From Lachnospiraceae bacterium (GTDB lineage Bacteria; Bacillota; Clostridia; Lachnospirales; Lachnospiraceae), in assembly GCA_017472605.1 (NCBI GenBank), contig JAFUPV010000040.1, positions 1-46,512 of the forward strand: DNA of 46,512 nucleotides. Reading direction: 5' to 3'. Both the position numbers and the translations under genes were made by a program. Below are positions 7,780 through 15,887 of the stretch, piece after piece (position 1 is the stretch's first letter; each line of letters starts with the position of its first letter). A model generated the notes under the pieces. The model searched no databases, was not told where the DNA came from, and worked only from the letters and a program-made list of their open reading frames with translations.

Positions 7780-8586
7780 ATGAAGAAGAAGATCATGAGT
7801 ATTATGTTGACTGCTGCAATTGCAGGTACTGTTTTAGCCGGATGCGGTGAGAAGAAGGCGACTGTAACGACCGATGGTTCTACTTCCATGGAGAAGGTAA
7901 TCGGTGCGCTTGGTGAGTCATTCTCTGCTGATAATAAGAATATTACTGTTACATATAACCCGAACGGTTCCAGTTCCGGTATTAAGGCTGTTGCTGCCGG
8001 AACCTGCGATATCGGACTTTCCAGCCGCAACCTGAAGGATGAGGAAAAGGCACAGGGACTGACCGGTACCGTTCTTGCATATGACGGTATTGCAATTATT
8101 GTAAATAATGAGAATCCGGTAACCGATCTGGATACCGAGACAATTGCTGATATTTATACTGGTGAGATTACCAACTGGAGTGAAGTTGGCGGTGAGGATG
8201 AGGAGATCGTTCTGATCGGACGTGAGGCAGGAAGCGGTACCCGTGATGGTTTTGAGTCCATTACCGGAACTGAGGATCTTTGCAAATATCGTCAGGAGCT
8301 GACTTCCACCGGTGATGTTATTACAACGGTTTCCCAGAATCCGGGAGCAATCGGATATGCTTCTCTGGCTTCTGTAAAGGACAGCGTAAAGCTGGTTGAT
8401 GTGGAAGGAGTAACTCCGTCTGAGGAGACCATTAAGGATGGAAGCTATGTGATCCAGCGTCCGTTTGTACTGGTAACAAAGGATGACAAGAAGCTTTCCG
8501 ATGCAGCTCAGAAGTTCTTTGATTACATCACATCCGATGCGGCAGAGGCAGTAATCTCCGCAGCAGGTGTGGTAGCTGCAAACTGA
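7780..8586 (+). CDS. pstS: Phosphate ABC transporter substrate-binding lipoprotein
   Basis: PstS captures inorganic phosphate outside the membrane and delivers it to PstCA. The 268-residue protein starts with a lipoprotein signal peptide whose lipobox is LAGC, with the lipidated Cys22. The mature part has the PstS signatures DGSTSM near the N-terminus, GSSSGIKAV, and REAGSGTRDGFE, which supplies phosphate-binding Ser, Arg and Asp. The start ATG 7780 follows AAAGGAG at proper distance; the upstream in-frame extension of the frame runs through a terminator and promoter and is not coding. First gene of the pst-pho operon. Confidence 0.95.
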   Translation: MKKKIMSIMLTAAIAGTVLAGCGEKKATVTTDGSTSMEKVIGALGESFSADNKNITVTYNPNGSSSGIKAVAAGTCDIGLSSRNLKDEEKAQGLTGTVLAYDGIAIIVNNENPVTDLDTETIADIYTGEITNWSEVGGEDEEIVLIGREAGSGTRDGFESITGTEDLCKYRQELTSTGDVITTVSQNPGAIGYASLASVKDSVKLVDVEGVTPSEETIKDGSYVIQRPFVLVTKDDKKLSDAAQKFFDYITSDAAEAVISAAGVVAAN

Positions 8587-8680
8587 GAATGAAAGAATGC
8601 AGTGTTCGTCAGATGGATACGACGGAATAGAGCGATTGACAGATTAGAAAGTATAACAGATGACGAAGACTGAAGGATGA

Positions 8681-8707
8681 AAGCGACGACTGACTGGGCC
8701 GTCGCTT
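8681..8707 (+). other. Intercistronic hairpin between pstS and pstC
   Basis: A perfect 8-bp inverted repeat AAGCGACG / CGTCGCTT (8681-8688, 8700-8707) with an 11-nt loop lies in the 159-bp gap between pstS and pstC. No T-run follows. Such a stem could protect pstS mRNA or reduce read-through, so that the binding protein is made in excess over the permeases. Confidence 0.6.
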
Positions 8708-8745
8708 AATCCCGTGTATAAAATATTTGTGAGGTTGAATCATTT

Positions 8746-9615
8746 ATGAAGAAAAAAAATCAGGTTCTGGAACATGTGATTCATGGAATGTTTCTGATTC
8801 TTGGACTGATTACCATCGGCTGCGTGCTGCTGATCACGGTGTATCTGGTGATTTCCGGTATTCCGGCAATTCGGGAAATTGGTCTCCTGGATTTCCTGTT
8901 TGGAGCAAAATGGGAACCGACGGTGGCAGAGCCTTCCTATGGAATCCTTCCTTTTATTCTGACGAGCGTCTATGGAACAGCAGGTGCAATTCTGATCGGT
9001 GTTCCCATCGGATTTATGACTGCTGTATATCTTGCAAAGATTGCGTCTCCGAAAGTAAAGTCGCTGATGTCTGCGGCGGTCAGCCTTCTGGCCGGAATTC
9101 CGTCTGTTGTCTATGGTCTTGTCGGCATGCTGGTGCTGGTGCCGGGAATCCGAAAGCTGTTTGATGTTCCGGACGGAGCAAGTCTGCTGGCGGCGATTAT
9201 TGTTCTGGCAATCATGATCCTTCCGTCCATCATCAATGTTTCGATCACAGCTCTTGAGGCTGTGCCAAAGGAATATGAGGACGCGTCGCTTGCGCTGGGA
9301 GCAACACCGGTTGAAACTTATTTTAAAGTATCGGTTCCGGCGGCAAAAAGCGGAATTGCAGCAGCGGTTGTTCTTGGTGTGGGACGTGCAATTGGTGAGG
9401 CGATGGCTGTCATGATGGTATCCGGAAATGTGGCCAACATGCCGTCTCTGTTCCAGAGTGTCCGTTTCCTGACAACGGCGGTTGCCAGTGAGATGGCTTA
9501 TTCCAGCGGACTGCAGCAGCAGGCGCTGTTCTCAATCGCACTGGTTCTGTTCCTGTTTATCATGATGATCAATGCGACGCTGAATTTCTTCCTGAAGAAA
9601 GAAAAGGAGAACTGA
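8746..9615 (+). CDS. pstC: Phosphate ABC transporter permease PstC
   Basis: One of the two membrane subunits of the high-affinity phosphate importer; 289 residues with about six hydrophobic helices. The EAA-type cytoplasmic loop that contacts PstB is visible around the segment ending LGATPVETYFK (EDASLALGA). The start follows GTGAGG. It is separated from pstS by 159 bases holding a hairpin, and from pstA by only 2 bases, so pstC and pstA are tightly coupled. Confidence 0.94.
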   Translation: MKKKNQVLEHVIHGMFLILGLITIGCVLLITVYLVISGIPAIREIGLLDFLFGAKWEPTVAEPSYGILPFILTSVYGTAGAILIGVPIGFMTAVYLAKIASPKVKSLMSAAVSLLAGIPSVVYGLVGMLVLVPGIRKLFDVPDGASLLAAIIVLAIMILPSIINVSITALEAVPKEYEDASLALGATPVETYFKVSVPAAKSGIAAAVVLGVGRAIGEAMAVMMVSGNVANMPSLFQSVRFLTTAVASEMAYSSGLQQQALFSIALVLFLFIMMINATLNFFLKKEKEN

Positions 9616-9617
9616 GA

Positions 9618-10481
9618 ATGGTTACAAGTCAGATTAGTGGAAAGAGAAAAACATATATTGGTATGATGCGCCTTCTGATGTGGATCTGTGTCGGTCTGAC
9701 CGGAGCGCTGGTACTGTTTCTTCTGGCATATGTGCTGATCAAAGGAATTCCGAACATTACCTGGGAGTTGGTATCCACGAAGCCAAGTTACCTGACAGAG
9801 CATATTGGAATTCTGCCGGATATTTTGAATACGGTTTATATTGTAATTATCACGCTGGTGATCGTGATTCCGCTGGGAGTCGGAGCGGCGATTTACCTGA
9901 CGGAATATGCGTCGAATAAAAAGCTGGTTGGAGTGATTGAATATGCGGCGGAGACGCTGTCCGGCATTCCTTCCATTATTTACGGTCTGGTCGGTATGCT
10001 GTTTTTCTGCCAGTTCCTGAACATGCAGACCTCTCTTCTGGCCGGTTCCCTGACGCTGGTGATCATGAATCTTCCGACAATCATGCGCACTACACAGGAG
10101 AGTCTGAAGACGGTGCCTCAGAGCTATCGCGAGGGTGCATTCGGTCTTGGAGCGGGAAAGTGGCGTGTGATCCGGACCGTCGTTCTTCCGGGATGTGTGG
10201 ACGGCGTCATTACCGGATGCATTCTTTCCATCGGACGAATCATTGGTGAATCGGCAGCTCTGCTGTTTACGGCAGGCTTTGCCCATGCCCTCTATGATCC
10301 GGTGACCGGACTGACAAGCCCGGGTGCTACACTGACGGTTGCGCTTTATGTATATGCAAAGGAGAACGGTGAGTTTGAGGTTGCCTTTGCCATTGCGGCA
10401 ATTCTGATGATCCTGTCGCTTCTGATCAATTTCGCGGCGTCCTCGGTCGGTAAGGTGTTTCATAAGAAGAGAGCAATTTGA
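9618..10481 (+). CDS. pstA: Phosphate ABC transporter permease PstA
   Basis: The second membrane subunit of the phosphate importer; 287 residues with six predicted helices. The EAA loop (REGAFGLGAGKW) that docks on PstB is present, as is the conserved GESAALLFTAG stretch near the C-terminus. The ribosome site AAAAGGAG overlaps the end of pstC. Confidence 0.94.
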   Translation: MVTSQISGKRKTYIGMMRLLMWICVGLTGALVLFLLAYVLIKGIPNITWELVSTKPSYLTEHIGILPDILNTVYIVIITLVIVIPLGVGAAIYLTEYASNKKLVGVIEYAAETLSGIPSIIYGLVGMLFFCQFLNMQTSLLAGSLTLVIMNLPTIMRTTQESLKTVPQSYREGAFGLGAGKWRVIRTVVLPGCVDGVITGCILSIGRIIGESAALLFTAGFAHALYDPVTGLTSPGATLTVALYVYAKENGEFEVAFAIAAILMILSLLINFAASSVGKVFHKKRAI

Positions 10482-10513
10482 GAAGAACGAAAAGAAATAT
10501 GTGAGGAAAATTT

Positions 10514-11269
10514 ATGAGTGATATCATTACAGTAAAGGATCTCTGCCTGTGGTACGGACAGTCTCAGGCACTGAAAAACATTAACATTTCCATTCCGGAG
10601 AAGAGCATTACCGCGCTGATCGGTCCGTCCGGCTGCGGAAAATCCACCTTTTTGAAGACATTGAACCGGATGAATGATCTGGTTCCGGGCGTGAAGATTA
10701 CCGGTAAGGTGTGCTATCAGGATACCGATATTTTTGACAAGTCTGTTGATGTAAATGGTCTGAGAAAAGAGATTGGTATGGTGTTCCAGAAACCGAATCC
10801 GTTTCCGATGAGCATCTATGACAACATTGCCTACGGACCGCGTACCCATGGAATTACTTCCAAGGCAAAGCTGGACGATATTGTGGAGCGGGCGCTTCAG
10901 GATGCGGCAATCTGGGATGAGGTCAAGGACCGGCTGAAGAAAAACGCGCTTGGTCTTTCCGGCGGTCAGCAACAGCGACTCTGCATTGCCCGTGCGCTGG
11001 CTGTGGAGCCGCAGGTGCTGCTGATGGATGAGCCGACCAGTGCGCTGGATCCGATTTCCACGTCACGCATTGAGGAGCTGGCGATGCAGCTGAAGGAGAA
11101 GTATACCATTGTAATTGTTACCCACAACATGCAGCAGGCGGTCCGCATTTCGGATTATACGGCGTTTTTCCTGCTTGGTGATCTGGTTGAAGTTGGAAAG
11201 ACAGAGGAAATGTTCTCTCAGCCTCGTGACAAGAGAACGGAAGATTATATTACAGGAAGGTTTGGATGA
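10514..11269 (+). CDS. pstB: Phosphate ABC transporter ATP-binding protein
   Basis: The cytoplasmic ATPase that powers PstCA; 251 residues. Walker [10 protein letters not shown] is at 37-45, signature LSGGQQQR starts at about 148, Walker [13 protein letters not shown] follows, and the switch His is in VTHNMQQA. These are the PstB-subfamily sequences (LNRMNDL after the P-loop). It overlaps phoU by 4 bases (ATGA). Confidence 0.96.
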   Translation: MSDIITVKDLCLWYGQSQALKNINISIPEKSITALIGPSGCGKSTFLKTLNRMNDLVPGVKITGKVCYQDTDIFDKSVDVNGLRKEIGMVFQKPNPFPMSIYDNIAYGPRTHGITSKAKLDDIVERALQDAAIWDEVKDRLKKNALGLSGGQQQRLCIARALAVEPQVLLMDEPTSALDPISTSRIEELAMQLKEKYTIVIVTHNMQQAVRISDYTAFFLLGDLVEVGKTEEMFSQPRDKRTEDYITGRFG

Positions 11270-11913
11270 TGAGAAGCAGATTTGATGAGCAGCTTGCTCT
11301 TTTGAATAAGGAAATGATTGAGATGGGATCTCTTTGTGAGGAGATTATTTCCAACGTATCAAAGGCGCTGGAACATGGAAGCAGGGACATTGCGAATGAG
11401 GTTGCTCCCTGCGCGGCTGAGATTGATCAGATGGAGCGGGATATTGAGAACCGCTGCATGAAGCTTCTTCTTCAGCAGCAGCCGGTGGCAAAGGATCTGC
11501 GTCAGATTTCAGCGGCACTGAAGATGATCACGGACATGGAGCGGATTGGCGATCAGGCAGAGGATATTGCGGAGATTATCACGTTTCTGAATGGACGTCC
11601 GGTGGCAGGGGTTGTTCCGGTAGGTGACATGGCAAAGGCGACGATTCAGATGGTTACGGACAGTGTGGATGCCTATGTAAAGAAGGATGTGGAGCTGGCG
11701 AAGGCTGTGATCGCCCATGACGATGTTGTGGATAACTATTTTGCCAGCATTAAGAAAAAACTGATCCAGCTGATCGCGAACAATCCGCAGGACGGCGAAT
11801 ATGCGCTGGATCTTCTGATGATCAGCAAGTATTTTGAACGCATCGGTGATCATGCGACGAACATTGCGGAATGGGTCATTTTCTCTGTGACTGGAATTCA
11901 TAAGGGGGAATAA
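11266..11913 (+). CDS. phoU: Phosphate signalling protein PhoU
   Basis: PhoU connects the transporter to the PhoR kinase and represses the Pho response when phosphate is abundant. The 215-residue protein has the two PhoU three-helix repeats; the metal-binding E/DxxxD-type signatures are seen in [10 protein letters not shown] and [10 protein letters not shown]. It is translationally coupled to pstB and ends 3 bases before the response regulator gene. Confidence 0.94.
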   Translation: MMRSRFDEQLALLNKEMIEMGSLCEEIISNVSKALEHGSRDIANEVAPCAAEIDQMERDIENRCMKLLLQQQPVAKDLRQISAALKMITDMERIGDQAEDIAEIITFLNGRPVAGVVPVGDMAKATIQMVTDSVDAYVKKDVELAKAVIAHDDVVDNYFASIKKKLIQLIANNPQDGEYALDLLMISKYFERIGDHATNIAEWVIFSVTGIHKGE

Positions 11914-11916
11914 CAT

Positions 11917-12591
11917 ATGATATGGTGTGTTGAGGATGACGCGGGAATCCGCGATATTGAGATCTATACGCTGAATTCAACCGGTTTGGAAGCGAGAGGA
12001 TTTGAGGATGGTCTGTCGTTCTGGAATGCACTGAAAAAAGAGAAGCCGGATCTGGTGATCCTTGATGTGATGCTGCCCGGCATGGATGGTGTGGAGCTGC
12101 TTCGCAGGATGAAGGAATCTGCCATGTACAGTGAAATCCCTGTGATCATGGCAACGGCAAAGGGTTCGGAATATGAAAAGATTCAGAGTCTGGATCTGGG
12201 TGCGGATGATTATCTGGTGAAGCCGTTCGGCATTATGGAAATGGTTTCCCGGGTAAAGGCTGTGCTGCGCCGCTGTCAGCCAAGAGAGGCTGCTCATCTG
12301 CTTCAGGTGGGCGGTCTTGTTGTGAATCTGGACGAACGCTCGGTGACGGCAGACAGTGAACGGGTGATGCTGACCTATAAGGAGTTTGAGCTGCTGAAGC
12401 TGTTTATGTCCAATCTGCGGATTGCGTTTACCAGGGATCAGCTGTTTTCCCAGGTCTGGGGCGCGGATTACTGCGGAGAAACGCGGACGCTGGACATGCA
12501 TATCCGGACGCTTCGGCAGAAGCTTGGAGCATATGGAAGTCTGATTGAGACGGTAAGAAATGTTGGATACCGGATGGAGGGGAAAGAATGA
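11917..12591 (+). CDS. PhoB/PhoP-type response regulator
   Basis: An OmpR/PhoB-family DNA-binding regulator of 224 residues. The receiver has the acidic pocket E6-D7-D8 and the phosphoacceptor Asp50 in VILDVMLPG, the Thr/Ala switch (ATAKG) and Lys in LVKPFG. The C-terminal winged helix starts near 130 and contains the typical YKEFELLKLF and LDMHIRTLRQKL segments. The position between phoU and a kinase gene indicates control of the Pho regulon, including its own operon. It overlaps the kinase gene by 4 bases. Confidence 0.93.
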   Translation: MIWCVEDDAGIRDIEIYTLNSTGLEARGFEDGLSFWNALKKEKPDLVILDVMLPGMDGVELLRRMKESAMYSEIPVIMATAKGSEYEKIQSLDLGADDYLVKPFGIMEMVSRVKAVLRRCQPREAAHLLQVGGLVVNLDERSVTADSERVMLTYKEFELLKLFMSNLRIAFTRDQLFSQVWGADYCGETRTLDMHIRTLRQKLGAYGSLIETVRNVGYRMEGKE

Positions 12592-14255
12592 CAAGGAAAA
12601 TTTTTCGTTCAATCCTGGCAGTGGTGATTCCTGTTTTGCTGATCAGCTTTCTGGTCATCACCTGCTGGATGTACAATTACTTTGGAACAATTCAGGAGGA
12701 GCAGCTGCGGGATGAGCTGAATCTGGCGGCTGCGGCAGTTAATAACATCGGTGAAGACTATCTGCAGGCGGTAAGTGAGAAGTCTGACGGCGATCACTAT
12801 CGCCTGACATGGATCGGGGCAGATGGTACGGTTCTGCTGGATACGGAGGCGGATGCCGGTGAGATGGAAAATCATTCCAACCGGGAAGAGATTCAGGAGG
12901 CACTGATCTATGGAACAGGAAGCAGCTCCAGACATTCGTCCACGCTGATGGAAAAGACATTGTATGAGGCGAAGAAGCTGGATGACGGAACGGTGCTTCG
13001 AATTTCTGTCAGTCATGCGGCAATTGCCGGTCTTGTTCTTGGTCTTGTTGCTCCGATTCTGGTGATCGCCGTTCTGGCAGCTGTTCTGGCAGCGTTTCTT
13101 GCAAAGCGGATGGCGAAGCGCGTGGTGGAGCCGTTAAATGAACTGAATCTGGAGCAGCCGCTGGAAAACGATACCTATGAGGAACTGTCTCCGCTTCTGC
13201 ACCGGATCCACGCCCAGCATCAGCAGATCAGCGAGCAGCTGCATGTGCTGAGACAGAAGACGGATGAGTTTGATCAGATTACCGGAAGCATGAAGGAAGG
13301 ACTTGTCCTTTTGGACCGGAAGGGAATGGTGCTGACGATGAACCCGGCTGCAAAGGAGCTGTTTGCCGTTGGGGCGGTTTCATCTGGAATGGATTTCATG
13401 ACGATTGACCGCAGACATGATATGAATGCGGCGATTGAAAAGGCGATGCGAACCGGTCACAGCGAAATCCGCGCGGTGAGAAACGGACGGGAGTATCAGT
13501 TCGACATCAGCCGGATTGAATCGGACGGCGCCGCTGCCGGTGCGGTTCTGCTGGCTTTTGATGTAACAGAGCAGGCAAACGCGGAGAAGAACCGCCGTGA
13601 GTTTTCAGCGAATGTTTCCCATGAGCTGAAGACGCCGCTGCAGTCGATCATTGGAAGCGCGGAGCTTCTGGGAAGCGGGCTGGTGAAGAAGGAGGATGTG
13701 CCGCGGTTCATCGGTCACATTCGGACAGAGGCATCCAGGCTGGTTACACTTGTGGATGATATTATCCGGCTGTCTCAGCTGGATGAGGGCGGCGAGATGA
13801 AGAAGGAGGAATGCTCGCTTCATAGTGTGGCAGCGGAGGTGATCTCAGCTCTGGAACCGATGGCATCGGAGAAGCATGTAACGGTTTCGCTGGAAGGGGA
13901 TCAGGGAAGAATCCATGGCGTCAGCAGACTGTTTCATGAGATTCTGATTAATCTCTGCGAGAATGCCATTAAGTATAATGTGGACGGCGGAACGGTGAAG
14001 GTGACGATTGCGGATCGGGAGAAGGAAACCGTGCTTACGGTTGCGGATTCCGGTATCGGCATTGCGCCGGAGCATCACAGCCGTGTGTTTGAGCGCTTTT
14101 ACCGGGTGGATAAGAGCCATTCCAGACAGTCGGGCGGAACCGGTCTCGGTCTGTCCATCGTGAAACATGCAGTGTTGTATCATCAGGGGAAAATTTCCCT
14201 GCAGAGCAAGGAAGGAAAGGGAACTGTGGTTGAAGTGGTTCTGCCACGGCAGTAA
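12588..14255 (+). CDS. PhoR-type sensor histidine kinase
   Basis: The membrane kinase paired with the preceding regulator; 555 residues. An N-terminal helix (about 9-29) and a second one (about 145-170) enclose an extracytoplasmic region of about 115 residues. A linker and a PAS-like domain (about 220-330) follow, then the HisKA dimerisation domain with phosphoacceptor His345 in SHELKTPL. The HATPase domain has the N box (NLCENAIKYN), G1 (DSGIGI), F box (FERFYRVD) and G2 (GTGLGLSIV). In Firmicutes PhoR responds to phosphate status through PstSCAB-PhoU or to cell-wall intermediates; which one applies here is not visible. Confidence 0.92.
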   Translation: MTRKIFRSILAVVIPVLLISFLVITCWMYNYFGTIQEEQLRDELNLAAAAVNNIGEDYLQAVSEKSDGDHYRLTWIGADGTVLLDTEADAGEMENHSNREEIQEALIYGTGSSSRHSSTLMEKTLYEAKKLDDGTVLRISVSHAAIAGLVLGLVAPILVIAVLAAVLAAFLAKRMAKRVVEPLNELNLEQPLENDTYEELSPLLHRIHAQHQQISEQLHVLRQKTDEFDQITGSMKEGLVLLDRKGMVLTMNPAAKELFAVGAVSSGMDFMTIDRRHDMNAAIEKAMRTGHSEIRAVRNGREYQFDISRIESDGAAAGAVLLAFDVTEQANAEKNRREFSANVSHELKTPLQSIIGSAELLGSGLVKKEDVPRFIGHIRTEASRLVTLVDDIIRLSQLDEGGEMKKEECSLHSVAAEVISALEPMASEKHVTVSLEGDQGRIHGVSRLFHEILINLCENAIKYNVDGGTVKVTIADREKETVLTVADSGIGIAPEHHSRVFERFYRVDKSHSRQSGGTGLGLSIVKHAVLYHQGKISLQSKEGKGTVVEVVLPRQ

Positions 14256-14334
14256 CCGTTGAAGAAAAACAGGGGAAACGGCAGTATACGCAGCGTAGAA
14301 TTCATTTTTTTACTGGAATCTACGGATTGTGGGT

Positions 14335-14362
14335 TTGCCGGGGACCCTGTTTTTGTTATACT
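14335..14362 (+). promoter_or_regulatory. Probable sigma-A promoter upstream of the XRE remnant
   Basis: TTGCCG (14335-14340), a 16-base spacer and TATACT (14357-14362) lie about 115 bases before the remnant's ATG. The 220 bases between the kinase gene and the remnant hold nothing else recognisable. Confidence 0.5.
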
Positions 14363-14478
14363 TGATTTGCAGATGGTACCAGGGGAAAACGTGCAGGGAT
14401 CCGATGCTGGCCTGTTTGTGAGAGGAGTTTTGGTTCCTGCATCTTCGCAGGTCGAAGGAGGAAGAGAAGGAGATTGCT

Positions 14479-14687
14479 ATGGATCAGGTGAGGATTGGAA
14501 GGTTTATCGCGGAACTGAGAAAAGAAAGAGGATTGACACAGAAGCAGCTGGCGGAGCAGCTTGGGATTAGTGATAAGACGGTTTCGAAATGGGAATGCGG
14601 AAGAAAGTGGTTTTCATTGGAATCAGCCTTCTGTTTCTTCTGGGGATTCTGATTTATCTTTTCGTAATAATGATTCTGGTGATGTAG
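14479..14687 (+). pseudogene. XRE-family HTH/membrane regulator, internally deleted
   Basis: ATG 14479 has a good site (AGGAG) and opens a typical XRE helix-turn-helix (RKERGLTQKQLAEQLG then ISDKTVSKWECG). After that motif the frame gives a short nonsense tail ending at TGA 14650. In the next frame, from 14595 to TAG 14687, a 30-residue hydrophobic helix with a basic start (MRKKVVFIGISLLFLLG) is encoded, which looks like the C-terminal membrane segment common in Clostridia XRE/TM proteins. The simplest reading is that the middle of one gene was deleted, fusing its two ends out of frame. The 57-residue HTH peptide could still be made and might bind DNA. Confidence 0.65.
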
Positions 14688-14778
14688 CCAGCCTTAAAAT
14701 GTGAGAATCAATCATCAATTTCCTGTATGTCCGGTCATATACTATTATGATGTCTGCATTATTCGCGGAGGGATAGTC

Positions 14779-15738
14779 ATGGATCAGTATGTAACAGGAT
14801 CGCTGGAGCTGCATTTGTTTTTCGGACGCATCATGAAGGAACATGCGCTGTTTCTGAAAGCCGGTTTTACACCGGTGAATCTGGCTTTCATGAACCGGGC
14901 GGAGTTTTTCAAGCGGGAGTTTGAGAAGCTGTTAAGCTGGGCTGTGATGACAGGAGACGGGATTGTCGGTGAAACGGTGCTCTGTTCCGGTGAGGTGGTG
15001 ACGGAGTTTACGCTGGTGGCGGAGAAGAAGACGGAAGGGTTTACGGGGATTTCCATCAATAAGGAGATTACGGAGCGGGAGCTGCGGATGAAATCGGGGA
15101 TGAAATCGGGGATGGAAGACGGTGAGGATGCCGGCGGATGTTCCAGGCAGAACAACGCTCAGCTGCGCAGTCAGGTTCAGCGGATGAACTGCAGGGCACT
15201 GGAACTTCTGGATGGGCTGATTTCGTTTAAGGAACTGATTCTGGAGAAGGTTCTGAAGTGTGAGATGTTTACCATGAACTATCCGCTGCTGCTTGAACAT
15301 ATTTTGCGGGAGGCGAAGCTGTATCGGAGCTATGTGGAGACGATGGAGAAGAAGGGATGTCTGACGGAGCAGTCGATGCAGGAGGTGGAATGCTTCTGGA
15401 ACCAGATTATGATGGAGCATGCCCTCTTTATCCGCGGTCTGCTGGATCCGGAGGAGATTGATCTGATCTGTTCCGCAGACGGATTTGCCAATGAATTTGA
15501 GGAATTGCTTGAAACGTGCCGCTGTGCCCATGATCGGACGATGACACGGGCGGCACTGGAAGAAATGGTAAAGTTCAGGGACTTTAAAAGGGCGGGAACA
15601 GAAGGAATCGAGCAGTGCAAGATCCGGTCACTGATTTTGCCGCTGCTGGCGGATCATGTGCTGAGGGAGGCGAATCATTATGTGAGACTTCTGGAAGGCG
15701 CAGATGACGGCTGTGAGATGAAATCAGGGAAATGTTGA
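14779..15738 (+). CDS. DUF2935 domain protein (tandem four-helix bundle)
   Basis: 319 residues with two copies of a helical module: the first has RIMKEHALFLKAGF near the N-terminus, the second QIMMEHALFIRGLL from about residue 210. The family (DUF2935) is ferritin- or hemerythrin-like in appearance, with conserved EH pairs suggesting metal binding, but no function has been assigned. The start chosen is ATG 14779, 6 bases after GGAGGG; the frame extends upstream to 14701 without a ribosome site. The central linker has a duplicated MKSG tract. It is monocistronic with its own downstream hairpin. Confidence 0.8.
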   Translation: MDQYVTGSLELHLFFGRIMKEHALFLKAGFTPVNLAFMNRAEFFKREFEKLLSWAVMTGDGIVGETVLCSGEVVTEFTLVAEKKTEGFTGISINKEITERELRMKSGMKSGMEDGEDAGGCSRQNNAQLRSQVQRMNCRALELLDGLISFKELILEKVLKCEMFTMNYPLLLEHILREAKLYRSYVETMEKKGCLTEQSMQEVECFWNQIMMEHALFIRGLLDPEEIDLICSADGFANEFEELLETCRCAHDRTMTRAALEEMVKFRDFKRAGTEGIEQCKIRSLILPLLADHVLREANHYVRLLEGADDGCEMKSGKC

Positions 15739-15748
15739 GTGGGAGAAT

Positions 15749-15777
15749 GCAGGGGCGGCATGACATGTCGCCCCTGC
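15749..15777 (+). terminator. Hairpin terminator after the DUF2935 gene
   Basis: A perfect 9-bp GC-rich stem GCAGGGGCG / CGCCCCTGC (15749-15757 and 15769-15777) with an 11-base loop starts 11 bases after the stop. The T-rich tail is weak (TGTTT). Confidence 0.6.
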
Positions 15778-15826
15778 TGTTTACGTGCATGTTACGTTTT
15801 AACCTTCTTGTATTATTCTTTTTAAG

Positions 15827-15855
15827 TTGATATCTATCTTGATATTTGATATAAT
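15827..15855 (+). promoter_or_regulatory. Sigma-A promoter of the AAA-ATPase gene
   Basis: TTGATA (15827-15832), a 17-base spacer and a perfect TATAAT (15850-15855) lie 32 bases before the chosen start codon. The surrounding DNA is AT-rich. Confidence 0.75.
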
Positions 15856-15887
15856 ATGGTCATGACAGCAACGAAATGGAGGTATCC

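Noticed and set aside
14259-14570. 103-codon plus-strand frame after the histidine kinase
   Set aside because: It spans the promoter and ribosome site of the XRE remnant and is out of frame with its HTH; the composition is not protein-like.
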